NCBI GenBank assembly: GCA_022340305.1
Contig: JAJDOF010000082.1
Coordinates: 36,230-100,229, forward strand
Reading direction: 5' to 3'
Length of the DNA stretch: 64,000 bases
Origin: Gammaproteobacteria bacterium
Lineage (GTDB): Bacteria; Pseudomonadota; Gammaproteobacteria; GCA-001735895
Below the pieces are notes generated by a model that was given only the letters and a program-made list of their open reading frames with translations, was not told the DNA's origin and did not search any database. Each line of letters opens with the position of its first letter. Within the stretch, counting starts at the first letter, position 1. The position numbers and the translations under genes are program-made. Below, one piece after another: positions 26,455 to 35,094 of this stretch.

Positions 26455-27115
26455 CAACACCGACATGACTAATGACAAGCATCCACAGCCCATGAGTCAG
26501 GTTGTCATGATGCTTGATTTTCACATTTTCCAGGTCGCGAAGTTATCGTATGTCAATGGCCGGAAAAATCGGCTGGCGCTCAATCTGCAGATTCCCATCT
26601 GCCCTGGATCGACCTTTTTCGAAGTTAATCCGGTACTGGATCCGGTATAAACTGGCTTCCATGGAAGGGGCTGCAGCCGGACGCGACTGGGCCGTGTGTT
26701 GACGCGCTGAAGTAGATAGGAAAAGCAGTAGAATCCGCCAAAGAGCAGGTGGAAATATCAATAAAGAGATGAAAGGCCCCTGCAATTCGACACGGGAGTC
26801 AGCCATGACGAACACAATACCCGTGCCAGGCACGGCAAGTCTCATATCAGTCTTTCCGTGTAATAAACCGATAACTCCCATCGTATTGGACTCCCATAGC
26901 TTCCTGCTGCTGCGCCACCCTGCCGCTTGCGGCTTTACCGTTAAACGGAACTGTTACAATACACTCGCTAATCTACTGCTAAACTCGTATATTGAATCGA
27001 TACATAACAGCGATGGTCCTGCCAGGGAGCACCCGGATGCGTCGGCACCTTGATCGCTCGAAGTATTCCCACTCATGTATGAACAGGCGCATTACGGCAG
27101 GTAGAGAAAAGGAGC
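26455..27115. other. 661-bp gap with no supported gene
   Basis: Short open frames occur on both strands, but none has convincing composition, a start signal or recognisable motifs. The left edge holds a stem-loop (26476-26516). The right half is AT-rich and shows decayed character. It is likely the terminator of the decarboxylase gene, the promoter of the gene at 27116, and possibly degraded sequence between. Confidence 0.4.
26476..26516 (+). terminator. Stem-loop downstream of the ThDP decarboxylase gene
   Basis: CAAGCATC (26476-26483) pairs with GATGCTTG (26509-26516), followed by ATTTTCACATTTT. An alternative overlapping pairing, ATGACAA with TTGTCAT, is also possible. Position and the following T-rich stretch suggest a terminator. 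Confidence 0.4.
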
Positions 27116-27571
27116 ATGACACCCGAAAATGACGAATTACTGATCGGCCTGATCGACCAGGGCTGCTCGACCAAGGAAGTCGACGGAACCACCCTCATTT
27201 CGTTACCGGAAGACGAGGCCGAGTTCATCTTCGAACGCATGGGCAACTGGCTTTATCTCGGCACGACGTTCATGGCGCCGGAAGAATTCGAAACCTCGGA
27301 CCACGTGAGCGGGCTGGACCGTTTTCTGCTGGAACTCCAACATCGCAATCTCGGCTGTCGCTTTTCCTATGACAGTGCGGGCTTCCTCACCATCGGCGGC
27401 GAACTCGGCCCCGAACAACAACAACCAGAGAATGTGTTGCAGATACTCGAGCAGATTCTGTTTGTTATCGAATCCTGCATTTTACTGTGTGACCAGGTAC
27501 TGGATACCGGCGAAATCCCCTCCGATAAGGAGGTCGACGAGGCCTTTGGCGTTAACGAAAACCTGCATTAA
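27116..27571 (+). CDS. Small acidic hypothetical protein
   Basis: A 151-residue, strongly acidic soluble protein (many Asp/Glu, few basic residues) with no signal peptide. The fold pattern (a helix, a beta-type stretch FIFERMGNWLYLGTTF, then LDRFLLELQHRNLGCRFSYDSAGFLTIGGEL and a long C-terminal helix VLQILEQILFVIESCILLC) recalls the CesT/YbjN-type secretion chaperone fold, but this is a shape impression, not a sequence match. AAAAGGAGC precedes the ATG. It stands alone, convergent with the FbpA-like gene across a perfect hairpin. Confidence 0.6.
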   Translation: MTPENDELLIGLIDQGCSTKEVDGTTLISLPEDEAEFIFERMGNWLYLGTTFMAPEEFETSDHVSGLDRFLLELQHRNLGCRFSYDSAGFLTIGGELGPEQQQPENVLQILEQILFVIESCILLCDQVLDTGEIPSDKEVDEAFGVNENLH

Positions 27572-27581
27572 CAACGCCACT

Positions 27582-27605
27582 GCGCATCATGCCGCCATGA
27601 TGCGC
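27582..27605. terminator. Perfect 10-bp hairpin between convergent genes
   Basis: GCGCATCATG (27582-27591), loop CCGC, CATGATGCGC (27596-27605). It lies 11 bases after the stop of the acidic-protein gene and faces the end of the convergent iron-binding protein gene, so it probably terminates both. Confidence 0.65.
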
Positions 27606-27697
27606 CCCCACCAACAATATTCAGGCACAGAAGCATTGCGCCGATCCCTGTCTAGCAGCACTTCCCAGCGCAGCCAGAGAATTGCCCATTCCGTAAC

Positions 27698-28735
27698 TTA
27701 GCGCCAGCCGGCGCGATCCATCAATTCCACTGCAGCCCGATTGTTTTCACCGAGGCGGCTCAGGTTGAGACTGTCACCCTTGAATTCACCAAAGGATTTC
27801 AACAACTCGGAGGTTTGCGCATCGCCGACTACGGGGTATTCAATATTAACCTCGGCATACCAGGTTTGTGATTCGGGACTGACCAGGAATTCGAGCAACC
27901 GCTCTGCGGCCTCGGGATGCTTCGCATGCAGCGTGATGGCGGCGCCACTGACGTTGATGTGGGCGCCACGATCGGCCTGGTTGGGCCAAAAAACGCCGAG
28001 CGCACTGGCAACCGCCCTATCGTCGGCCTTGTCACTGTTGACCAGGCGTCCGTAGTAATAGGTATTCGCGATCGCGACATCACACTGCCCTGCCGCCGCC
28101 GCACGCAGTTGATCGGTGTCGCCACCGGCTGGCCTGCGCGCGAAATTGGCTACCAGCCCACGGGCCCAGGCTTCGGCCTTTTCGACGCCATCAGCCTCGA
28201 TCATCGATGCCACCAGCGACTGGTTATATATATTGCTCGATGAACGAATGCATACGCGTTGCCGCCAACGCTTATCCGCAAGGGCTTCGTAGGTGGACAG
28301 CTCGCTCGGATCGACACGATCCCTGGCATAAAAGATCACGCGTGCGCGCTGCGACAATCCAAACCAGTTATTTTCCCGATCGCGCAGATTTTGCGGAATC
28401 CTTGCGTTCAATATCGGGTTATCAACCGCTCGCAGCACACCGGCTTCCTTGGCACGCTGCAGGCGGCCCGCATCGGTGGTGATGAAAACATCGGCAGGCG
28501 TCGAACGGCCTTCCGCCTCAAGGCGCTTCAGCAATTCGTCCGCTTTCGCGGTAATCAGGTTGACGCCGATACCGGTTTCGGCTTTGAAGCGTTCCAGCAG
28601 AGGCAGGATCAGCGCCTCTTTACGCGCCGAATAAACGTTGACTTCGTCGGCCTGGGCGACGTTTTGCAACGATCCTGACATTAACAACAAAACGCCTAGC
28701 AGCAATGGTTTGCGCCCGAACAAGCTACGGTACAT
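27698..28735 (-). CDS. Ferric iron ABC transporter substrate-binding protein
   Basis: A 345-residue periplasmic binding protein of the FbpA/AfuA (FutA) type. The signal peptide is about residues 1-29 (RKPLLLGVLLLMSGSLQNVAQA). The mature protein starts DEVNVYSARKEALI, as in ferric-binding proteins, and carries the tyrosine cluster NTYYYGRL that coordinates Fe3+. It captures iron in the periplasm for an ABC importer. No permease or ATPase gene is adjacent. A Fur-type palindrome lies 50-90 bases upstream of the ATG, so iron repression is expected. Confidence 0.88.
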   Translation of the reverse strand: MYRSLFGRKPLLLGVLLLMSGSLQNVAQADEVNVYSARKEALILPLLERFKAETGIGVNLITAKADELLKRLEAEGRSTPADVFITTDAGRLQRAKEAGVLRAVDNPILNARIPQNLRDRENNWFGLSQRARVIFYARDRVDPSELSTYEALADKRWRQRVCIRSSSNIYNQSLVASMIEADGVEKAEAWARGLVANFARRPAGGDTDQLRAAAAGQCDVAIANTYYYGRLVNSDKADDRAVASALGVFWPNQADRGAHINVSGAAITLHAKHPEAAERLLEFLVSPESQTWYAEVNIEYPVVGDAQTSELLKSFGEFKGDSLNLSRLGENNRAAVELMDRAGWR

Positions 28736-28786
28736 CGGTCAATACTCCTCTATGTAATAGGAAACAAGCAGCTAAATTAGCAAATC

Positions 28787-28823
28787 GTTAATGAGAATGC
28801 AAATGTAAATCATTCTCATTAGT
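28787..28823. promoter_or_regulatory. Fur box upstream of the ferric-binding protein gene
   Basis: AATGAGAATG (28790-28799) and CATTCTCATT (28811-28820) form a perfect inverted repeat 55-85 bases before the start codon of the iron-binding protein gene, with overlapping hexamer arrays (GAGAAT, AAATCATTCTC) resembling the GATAATGATAATCATTATC Fur consensus. It lies in an AT-rich gap, placed to repress the minus-strand gene under iron-replete conditions. Confidence 0.75.
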
Positions 28824-28958
28824 GTTAAGCCCTTTACTCAGATCACTCCTCTTTAAGTCGTGTCTAATTGACCCGGATCAAGCCCCGACGCAGCAGGTTG
28901 ATCAGCCGCGAGTTCGTCTCTATCATGCTTTGCTAAACCACCGCGCAGGACCTTAGTT

Positions 28959-29294
28959 ATGAGTTTTGGCATTACCAAGACGATCCCCGCCGGGGCGGGC
29001 GTCGAAGTGCTCGATTCACTTTACGACGGCAGCCTAAAAGAGTATGAATTCCACATGGCCGGGAGTGAACCGAAACGGCTCAAGCCAGGCGATTATGTGT
29101 ACACCATTTTCAATAATCAGTTGCATGGACGCCTCAGAATCAACCGCTTCATCACTGGCGCCAGCAATCCCAACTCCGGCAAACCGCGCATCCTGGTCAT
29201 CGTCGAAGCACCCGGGGAACGCCTCAGCATCCCGATTCCGTGGCAAAGCCATCGCGGTACCCGCTATACCGAAGGTGCGGACTGGCCAGCATGA
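28959..29294 (+). CDS. Small hypothetical protein, first gene of the PhyH operon
   Basis: A 111-residue soluble protein with no recognised domain; motifs are EYEFHMAGSEPKRLKPGDYVYTIFNNQLHGRLRI and ILVIVEAPGERLSIPIPW. The beta-rich pattern suggests a small barrel. The ATG at 28959 follows AGGACCTTAGTT. Its stop overlaps the next start (ATGA at 29291), so it is translationally coupled to the PhyH-type dioxygenase and probably works on the same substrate. Confidence 0.65.
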   Translation: MSFGITKTIPAGAGVEVLDSLYDGSLKEYEFHMAGSEPKRLKPGDYVYTIFNNQLHGRLRINRFITGASNPNSGKPRILVIVEAPGERLSIPIPWQSHRGTRYTEGADWPA

Positions 29295-30157
29295 TCGAAT
29301 TGAACAACAGCGCGCGACAGGCATTCGACGACGATGGTTTCGTCGTCGTCGAGCAGTTAATCGAAACCGATCACCTCGACAGGTTGCATCAGGCTTTCTC
29401 CGATCTGTTTAGTGGTAAATTCGAAACCGGGGTTCGCCCCGATGAAGTCAACTGGCAGCAGGCCGATGGCGACCCCTCGCTGACGAGACAGATCTGCAAT
29501 GGCTGGAAAGCCAACCGCGACATCGCGTCGATAGTACTCGACGAATCCATCGGCAAGGCCATCGCCACGCTGGCCGGATGGTCCGGGGTACGCATCATGA
29601 TCGACAACGTCATCTGGAAGCCGCCGGCGACCAAATCGCTCGGTTTTCACCAGGACAGCGCTTTCCTCGCCTGGTTCACGCCTGCCGATCTGCTGACCTG
29701 CTGGATCGCGCTCGACGAAACCCATGCCGAAGGCGGCACCATTGAATTTGCTCGCGGCTCGCACCGCTGGCAGTTACGCGAACCCGAGGGTGAATTTCAT
29801 GCGCCGGAAGATTACCGTAAGCCGATGTACCAGGCCGCCAGACTGGAAGCCGTCGATGCCGAGATAGCCTATGTCGAAGTCCCCGCCGGCGGTGGCTCCT
29901 TCCATCATGGCTGGACCTGGCATGGCTCGGGCGCCAATAACAGTACTCACCCCCGACGTTCCCTGGTGCTGCATGCGATGCGCAGTGAGGTCGAATACGT
30001 ACCGGCAAATTTTGCCCAGGGCATCGGTCCTATTTACAGTCGTTACAAGCGTCTAGGTGACAATCAGCTCGACGAAAACTACTTTCCGATCCTGTGGCGC
30101 GAGGACGGTTATCGCACTCCACAGATCGAAACCTATCTCGGGCCGACCCGGCAATGA
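29291..30157 (+). CDS. Phytanoyl-CoA dioxygenase (PhyH) family Fe(II)/2-oxoglutarate oxygenase
   Basis: A 288-residue PhyH-type oxygenase. The metal triad is His120-x-Asp122 (GFHQDSAF) and a distal His in FHHGWTWHGSGAN (His211 by family alignment), with Arg223 (PRRS) for 2-oxoglutarate. DGFVVVEQLI opens the domain in the usual way. It hydroxylates an unactivated carbon using O2 and 2-oxoglutarate; bacterial members act on small metabolites such as ectoine. It overlaps its neighbours at both ends (ATGA at 29291 and 30154), so the three genes are one coupled unit. Confidence 0.88.
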   Translation: MIELNNSARQAFDDDGFVVVEQLIETDHLDRLHQAFSDLFSGKFETGVRPDEVNWQQADGDPSLTRQICNGWKANRDIASIVLDESIGKAIATLAGWSGVRIMIDNVIWKPPATKSLGFHQDSAFLAWFTPADLLTCWIALDETHAEGGTIEFARGSHRWQLREPEGEFHAPEDYRKPMYQAARLEAVDAEIAYVEVPAGGGSFHHGWTWHGSGANNSTHPRRSLVLHAMRSEVEYVPANFAQGIGPIYSRYKRLGDNQLDENYFPILWREDGYRTPQIETYLGPTRQ

Positions 30158-31575
30158 GCAAAAACACGGCTGGACAGGCAATAAAAGCGCAGGCAGCGTT
30201 AGCGGATACGCGTTTCAAGTCTTACTGGCTCGACAGCATCGATGTCGATGATGACGAAGCCGCGCTGCAACACGACGATCGATGCGACCTGCTGGTAGTT
30301 GGCGGCGGATTTTGCGGACTGTGGGCAGCGCTGCAGGCGCGCGAGCAGAATCCCGAGCGTAACGTTATGCTGATTGAAGCGTACAGCGTGGCTAACGGCG
30401 CCAGCGGCCGTCCCGCTGCAATCATGTCGACCTCGGTAATGCATGGCATCGACAATACCGAGCGTATATTCCCCGCTGACGTTGCCGAGCTGGAACGACT
30501 GGGCCGCGAAAACATGGACGCCTTCCGCGCGACGCTGGAACGCTACGCCATCGACTGTGATCTCGAATGGGGTGGCGAAATGAAAGTTTCGATCGGTGAC
30601 CAGGGCCTCGAGGCAATCGACGACGATTATCAGCTTTACCTGAAATATGGGCACGATGCGGTCAGGCTGGACAAGGCAGCGGTGCAGGCCGAGATCCATT
30701 CACCGATCTTCCACGGCGGCACCTGGTCGAAACAGCGCTGCGGTACGGTACACCCCGGGAAACTGGTGCGCGGCCTGAAGCGCGCGGTGCTGACTGCCGG
30801 CGTACGGCTCTATGAAAATACCCCGCTGCTGGCAGCTCGCAAGACCGCAGGTGGCATTAGCGTGGACACACCTGGCGCCACCATCACTGCGCGCAAGGTA
30901 CTGCTGGCCACCAATGCCTGGGCGGCGGGTCATCCGCACATCAGCCGCCGCGTCGCTGCAATCCGCGATCGCATCGTCGTCACCGAGCCACTGGGCGAGG
31001 AACAGATGCAAAAAATCGGCTGGCAGAATCGCCAGGGTATCTATGACACCCGCACCCAGCTCAACTATATGCGACTGACTGCGGACAACCGCATTGTGTT
31101 CGGCGGACGCCTCGATTACTTCTACGGCAACGATACCGACCCCACACTGGATAAAACGGCGCAACCCTATATCCGCCTGGTGCAATCCTTTTACCGCACC
31201 TTCCCGCAACTCGCCGATGAAATCCGTTTCGCCTATGCCTGGAGTGGCCCGATCGGGCTGACCACGCGCATGGCAGTGCATTATCAGAAGTATTTTGACG
31301 GCAACATGGTGTTTGCCGGCGGCTATTCAGGTTTTGGTGTGACCGCTTCTCGATTCGGTGCGCGTATCGGTCTCGCCATAGTTGACCAACAGGATATTGC
31401 GGAAACGCGCATGCAGTTTGCGCAGACGTTACCCGGCTATATTCCCCCCGAACCATTCCGCTGGCTCGGGGCCAGGATCACCATGTATGCCCTCGATACC
31501 CTCGATGAAAAAGGTGGCTGGCGCGGGTGGTGGGTCAAAATGGTACAAAAGATGGGGTTTCCCATAACCATGTAA
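30154..31575 (+). CDS. FAD-dependent oxidoreductase, DAO/PuuB-like
   Basis: A 473-residue flavoenzyme of the D-amino acid oxidase/glycine oxidase fold. The dinucleotide-binding motif VVGGGFCGLWAA is at about residues 49-60, and the C-terminal GGYSGFGVTASRFGARIG completes the FAD site. Several such enzymes (PuuB, sarcosine or N-methyl amino acid oxidases) oxidise secondary amines. It is the last gene of the coupled unknown/PhyH/oxidoreductase operon, so a hydroxylated then oxidised amine is a reasonable guess. The ATG at 30154 overlaps the PhyH stop. Confidence 0.85.
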   Translation: MSKNTAGQAIKAQAALADTRFKSYWLDSIDVDDDEAALQHDDRCDLLVVGGGFCGLWAALQAREQNPERNVMLIEAYSVANGASGRPAAIMSTSVMHGIDNTERIFPADVAELERLGRENMDAFRATLERYAIDCDLEWGGEMKVSIGDQGLEAIDDDYQLYLKYGHDAVRLDKAAVQAEIHSPIFHGGTWSKQRCGTVHPGKLVRGLKRAVLTAGVRLYENTPLLAARKTAGGISVDTPGATITARKVLLATNAWAAGHPHISRRVAAIRDRIVVTEPLGEEQMQKIGWQNRQGIYDTRTQLNYMRLTADNRIVFGGRLDYFYGNDTDPTLDKTAQPYIRLVQSFYRTFPQLADEIRFAYAWSGPIGLTTRMAVHYQKYFDGNMVFAGGYSGFGVTASRFGARIGLAIVDQQDIAETRMQFAQTLPGYIPPEPFRWLGARITMYALDTLDEKGGWRGWWVKMVQKMGFPITM

Positions 31576-31590
31576 ACGGAGCCTGACCCC
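31574..31590. repeat. Short dispersed-type motif
   Basis: AAACGGAGCCTGACCCC begins at the stop codon of the FAD oxidoreductase gene. I recall this family of GGGGTCAGGCTCCGTTT-like sequences as frequent short intergenic repeats in gammaproteobacteria, but only one copy is in this window. It may help end transcription between convergent genes. Confidence 0.35.
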
Positions 31591-31732
31591 GGAAATTCGA
31601 TCGACCACAGCCACCGGGAGCCTCACCGTCGCGACTGACAGATGGTTGAAGTCCGCTCGATTTTGGCTTCCGACTATCTCTCGGCCGGGAAGCTGCTATT
31701 GCTGATGCGCGCGCCGATTAACGAATTGCGGT

Positions 31733-33229
31733 CTAGCGCGGATGCAACCAGGCCGGCAGGAAGCTGTAGGGATCCTTGTTGATGGTTTCGTTGTAGGCGA
31801 TGTTGCGCGCGGCAAGTTTGGGCTGTAATTCGCCGGCCTTGCCGACATCGAACAGATCCGTGGCACCCCCGACGAATTCACCACCCACGTAAATCTGCGG
31901 GGTGGTGGGCCAGGAGTTGCGATGGTTCAGCACCGCCAGAATCTTGCCGCCGCGATCGTTCTCCTGGTAAGCAACCGAGTCGAGATCTACGGTGACATAG
32001 GGTATCTCGCAGGCGCTCAACATCTTGCGCACCGACCAGCAAAACTCACACCATTCCAGTGAAAACATCAACACCTTATCCTGGTTAGCGGCCAGCACCT
32101 GGTCGACCTCGGCCATCGCCGCAGGATCGAGTTCGACCTCGGCGGCAGGCGCTTCCTCGGCTGGCTCGTCCTCGGGCTGCGCACTGATGTCGAATCGATA
32201 ACCGGGCGTCGAACAGGAAATCTCGAGTTCTTCGGCATTCATGTCCTCAGCGATACTTTCGAACAACGGCGTAGACAGATAACGCTCGCCGGTATCCGGC
32301 AGCATGCACAGGATGTTGGCTCCCGCGGGCGCCGACTCGGCAACTTGCAACGCTCCGGAAAACGTCGCTCCCGAGCTGGTGCCGACAAAGATGCCTTCCT
32401 TCTGCGCCAGGTCCAGTGCGCACTGCATCGCTTGATTGCCATTGATCGGCATCATGATATCGATATTATTGGCGGCAATCGCCTCCTCGGCGAACGTCGG
32501 TATAAAGTTCGGCGACCAACCCTGCATCAGGTGCGGACGAAAGCTCGGGTGCGTCTGGTAAGTGCCGTTCGCATTGCGCGCCTGTGGTATGCCGCTCGCC
32601 AGAATCGCCGAGTTATCCGGTTCGCAAACCACGATTTTGGTATTCGGGCTTTGCGCCCGCAACACCCGCGAAACTCCACCGAGGGTGCCGCTGGTGCCAA
32701 ACCCGGTCACCCAGTAGTCGAGTCCAATCTCGGCGAAATCGTCGAGGATCTCGACCGCGGTGGTGCGCTCGTGCATTTCAGCGTTGGCCGGATTGCTGAA
32801 CTGGTTGGGTTGCCACCAGCCATGCTTCTCAACCAGTTCATTGACCTTGGCGATCATCCCGGTGCCCATATCGGAAGCCGGCGTCAATATCACCCTGGCG
32901 CCGAGAAAACGAATCATGCGGCGACGTTCGACACTGAAGTTCTCGGCCATCACGATCACCAGTGGATAGCCTTTCTGGGCGCACACCATGGCGAGTCCAA
33001 TGCCGGTATTGCCGCTGGTGGCCTCTACGATGGTTTGCCCGGGCTTGAGTTCACCGCGACGTTCGGCGTCTTCGATGACGCCGAGCGCAAGCCGATCCTT
33101 GACCGAGCCCATCGGATTGAAGGACTCGATTTTGACGTAAAGATTGACGTGCTCCGGGCCGATATTATTGATCTTTACAGCCGGCGTGTTACCGATGGTT
33201 TCGAGAATGTTGTTATACAATCGCCCCAT
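31733..33229 (-). CDS. Cysteine synthase-like PLP enzyme fused to a glutaredoxin domain
   Basis: A 498-residue two-domain protein. Residues 1-340 are an O-acetylserine sulfhydrylase/cystathionine beta-synthase-type core: TIGNTPAVKI, Schiff-base Lys44 (NPMGSVKDR), substrate loop TSGNTG at 71, phosphate loop GTSGTLGG at 178 and GTSSGA at 283. An acidic, Ala/Pro/Glu-rich linker spans 350-372. Residues ~375-490 are a glutaredoxin-like domain with Cys394-x2-Cys397 (EWCEFC) and the cis-proline stretch TTPQIYVGGEFVGG. The reductase could recycle a disulfide or persulfide during the enzyme's reaction; sulfide, thiosulfate or another nucleophile cannot be distinguished. It stands alone, with promoter on the minus strand. 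Confidence 0.85.
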   Translation of the reverse strand: MGRLYNNILETIGNTPAVKINNIGPEHVNLYVKIESFNPMGSVKDRLALGVIEDAERRGELKPGQTIVEATSGNTGIGLAMVCAQKGYPLVIVMAENFSVERRRMIRFLGARVILTPASDMGTGMIAKVNELVEKHGWWQPNQFSNPANAEMHERTTAVEILDDFAEIGLDYWVTGFGTSGTLGGVSRVLRAQSPNTKIVVCEPDNSAILASGIPQARNANGTYQTHPSFRPHLMQGWSPNFIPTFAEEAIAANNIDIMMPINGNQAMQCALDLAQKEGIFVGTSSGATFSGALQVAESAPAGANILCMLPDTGERYLSTPLFESIAEDMNAEELEISCSTPGYRFDISAQPEDEPAEEAPAAEVELDPAAMAEVDQVLAANQDKVLMFSLEWCEFCWSVRKMLSACEIPYVTVDLDSVAYQENDRGGKILAVLNHRNSWPTTPQIYVGGEFVGGATDLFDVGKAGELQPKLAARNIAYNETINKDPYSFLPAWLHPR

Positions 33230-33313
33230 TTTTTATCTCCCAATTTTTACGGCTCTCCTGTCGACAACAAGGCTGGCCATGGTTAGTTTGGATAAGCGTC
33301 TGTGCACTGGCCG

Positions 33314-34003
33314 CTATTCTTCACAAGGCCAGGTATCGGGAATCCAGAGCCCTTTGGGCAACCGGGTCTGCAGGTCACCACAGGACAGGTTGAGCTGCAA
33401 CTGCGACAGGTTTTTCACCGCGCGCAGATCCACCTTCTCCACATGTGTCAGGTAGGTATAGGCTCCTTCAAAATCGACATTTTCGAGTTTTGTCTCGCTG
33501 AATATCACCCGCGACAAATTGGAATACTGGAAACTGACCCCGTTCAGTTGCGCCGCGGAAAAATCGACGCGCCCCAGCTCCGACCTGGACCAGTCGGTGT
33601 CGGTGATTCTGGCGTCACGAAAGCTTGCGCGAAAATACTCTGACTTCGCCAAATTCGTTTTTTCAAGTATCGCCTCGTCAAACACCGCACGATATCCAAC
33701 CGATTTGGTCAGATCGGCGCCTTCGAAACGACTGCGCCTGGCGGTCGCCCGGGTCAGGTCGGTCTTGACCAGGCTGGCGCCCTTGAAGTTACTGTCGTCG
33801 AGACTGGAAAGCGCAAGATTGGCGTCGTCGAAGCGGCTACCGGAGAAATTCGACTCGTCGAGCATTTTGTTGGTTTTCTGGCACCCCGACCAGTCCATTC
33901 CGGCCTCACGCTTGTCAAAGCAGCCGGCAACGACGGGATTCGATGCCGCCCAGAGCAGCAGGCAAACCACTGTCATAACCCGCTTTATATTTCCGCTTTT
34001 CAT
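33314..34003 (-). CDS. Secreted pentapeptide-repeat protein
   Basis: A 229-residue protein with an N-terminal signal peptide (about 1-26, VMTVVCLLLWAASNPVVAG) followed by A(D/N)LXX-type pentapeptide repeats from about residue 45 to 175 (SNFSGSRFDDANLALSSLDD, ANL/ADL/SNF units), which form a right-handed beta-helix. Cysteines near both ends (GCFDK, WSGC, LSCGD, WPCEE) probably form disulfides in the periplasm. A structural or binding role is likely, with no enzymatic motif. It is a single gene. Confidence 0.8.
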   Translation of the reverse strand: MKSGNIKRVMTVVCLLLWAASNPVVAGCFDKREAGMDWSGCQKTNKMLDESNFSGSRFDDANLALSSLDDSNFKGASLVKTDLTRATARRSRFEGADLTKSVGYRAVFDEAILEKTNLAKSEYFRASFRDARITDTDWSRSELGRVDFSAAQLNGVSFQYSNLSRVIFSETKLENVDFEGAYTYLTHVEKVDLRAVKNLSQLQLNLSCGDLQTRLPKGLWIPDTWPCEE

Positions 34004-34086
34004 TTGAGACGAATCTTACACCGGAAGTTAATCATTATGATTGCCCCGGGCCGAAAAAATTCCAGCCTTTTTGTATCGAATGTCAA

Positions 34087-35007
34087 TCAAGACGATGACC
34101 GACGCTCAACTATACCGGATTTTGGCACATTCTGCTGCCGCATGACTTCGGCCACTCCGGCCGTTACGATCAGCGCTGCACCGGCCAGTTCGCGCACGCC
34201 GAAAGGCTCGTCGAGGAGCAAGGCGGCCGAGGTCACACCGACCAGAACTTCAGCCAGCAGCAACATGCCGACACGGCCAGGGCTGAGCATTGTTGCCGGC
34301 CAGATGGTCAGCCAGGTAATCGGCAGCATCAACACTGCGATGAGTAACAGCCAGTACCGTGCCTCGTGCAATGTGACCAGATCCGGCATGCCGCTGAGGT
34401 CACCCTGCTGCCATACCACCAGCAACAGCGACATCAACAGCGCGCAGGCCACGAAGGTGATGACTTTTTCCAACACCAGGCGCGTACCATCCTGGAACAG
34501 TTTTATCGTAGCGACGGACCAGCAAAGGCCCGACAGCAGCGCAAACCAGTCACCCGTGTTGCGTGGCCACGGCAAGCCGTTTTCGACCACCAGCACCACG
34601 TAGAGACCGCAAAAGGCGAGTACCAGTGCAACCACGCGATTGCCAGTGAGCCGCTCCCGCAACAGCAGCATGCCAAGCAGAGTGCTCCACAACGGGCTCA
34701 GGTAAAACAACAGGATCGCACGCACCACATCGGTCAGGTTGAGGCTGGCGATGTAGAGCGCGAAGGCGAAACCAGCTAACAGCCCGGGCAATAAAATATG
34801 GCGCCAGTGCGCGAGGAAATGACGAAAACGCAGCAGCAATAACGGAATGAAGAGCAGGGTGCTGGCCGCGAAGATGGCGGGTCCGGTCCAGAAAGCTGCG
34901 ACCCCCGCCTGTTCGATGCCGCGGATCGGGATCCAGTAAAGGCCCCACAGCGCAGCCCCGCAGGTGAGTGCGACACTCGGTAGCAAATCGCTACGCGGCG
35001 CTGACAA
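34087..35007 (-). CDS. EamA/DMT family transporter
   Basis: A 306-residue membrane protein with about ten hydrophobic segments and two EamA halves (CGAALWGLYWIPIRGIEQ at the start, DWFALLSGLCWSVATIKLFQ opening the second), typical of drug/metabolite exporters with internal duplication. It probably exports an amino acid or metabolite across the inner membrane. The start appears to be TTG at 35007; no better upstream start is in frame. It follows the serine hydrolase gene in the same direction after an 87-base gap, so co-transcription is possible. Confidence 0.85.
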   Translation of the reverse strand: MSAPRSDLLPSVALTCGAALWGLYWIPIRGIEQAGVAAFWTGPAIFAASTLLFIPLLLLRFRHFLAHWRHILLPGLLAGFAFALYIASLNLTDVVRAILLFYLSPLWSTLLGMLLLRERLTGNRVVALVLAFCGLYVVLVVENGLPWPRNTGDWFALLSGLCWSVATIKLFQDGTRLVLEKVITFVACALLMSLLLVVWQQGDLSGMPDLVTLHEARYWLLLIAVLMLPITWLTIWPATMLSPGRVGMLLLAEVLVGVTSAALLLDEPFGVRELAGAALIVTAGVAEVMRQQNVPKSGIVERRSSS

Positions 35008-35094
35008 GCAAAAGCCTCATCAGCCAGGCCGAGCGGGAGTCGCGGGAACTCCCGTCAAGCAACAGGCCATTACGGCGCAACCGCATACGACGGA

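Noticed and set aside
26543..26881. A 112-codon minus-strand frame in the 26.5-27.1 kb gap
   Set aside because: No ribosome binding site or motif, composition unlike neighbouring genes.
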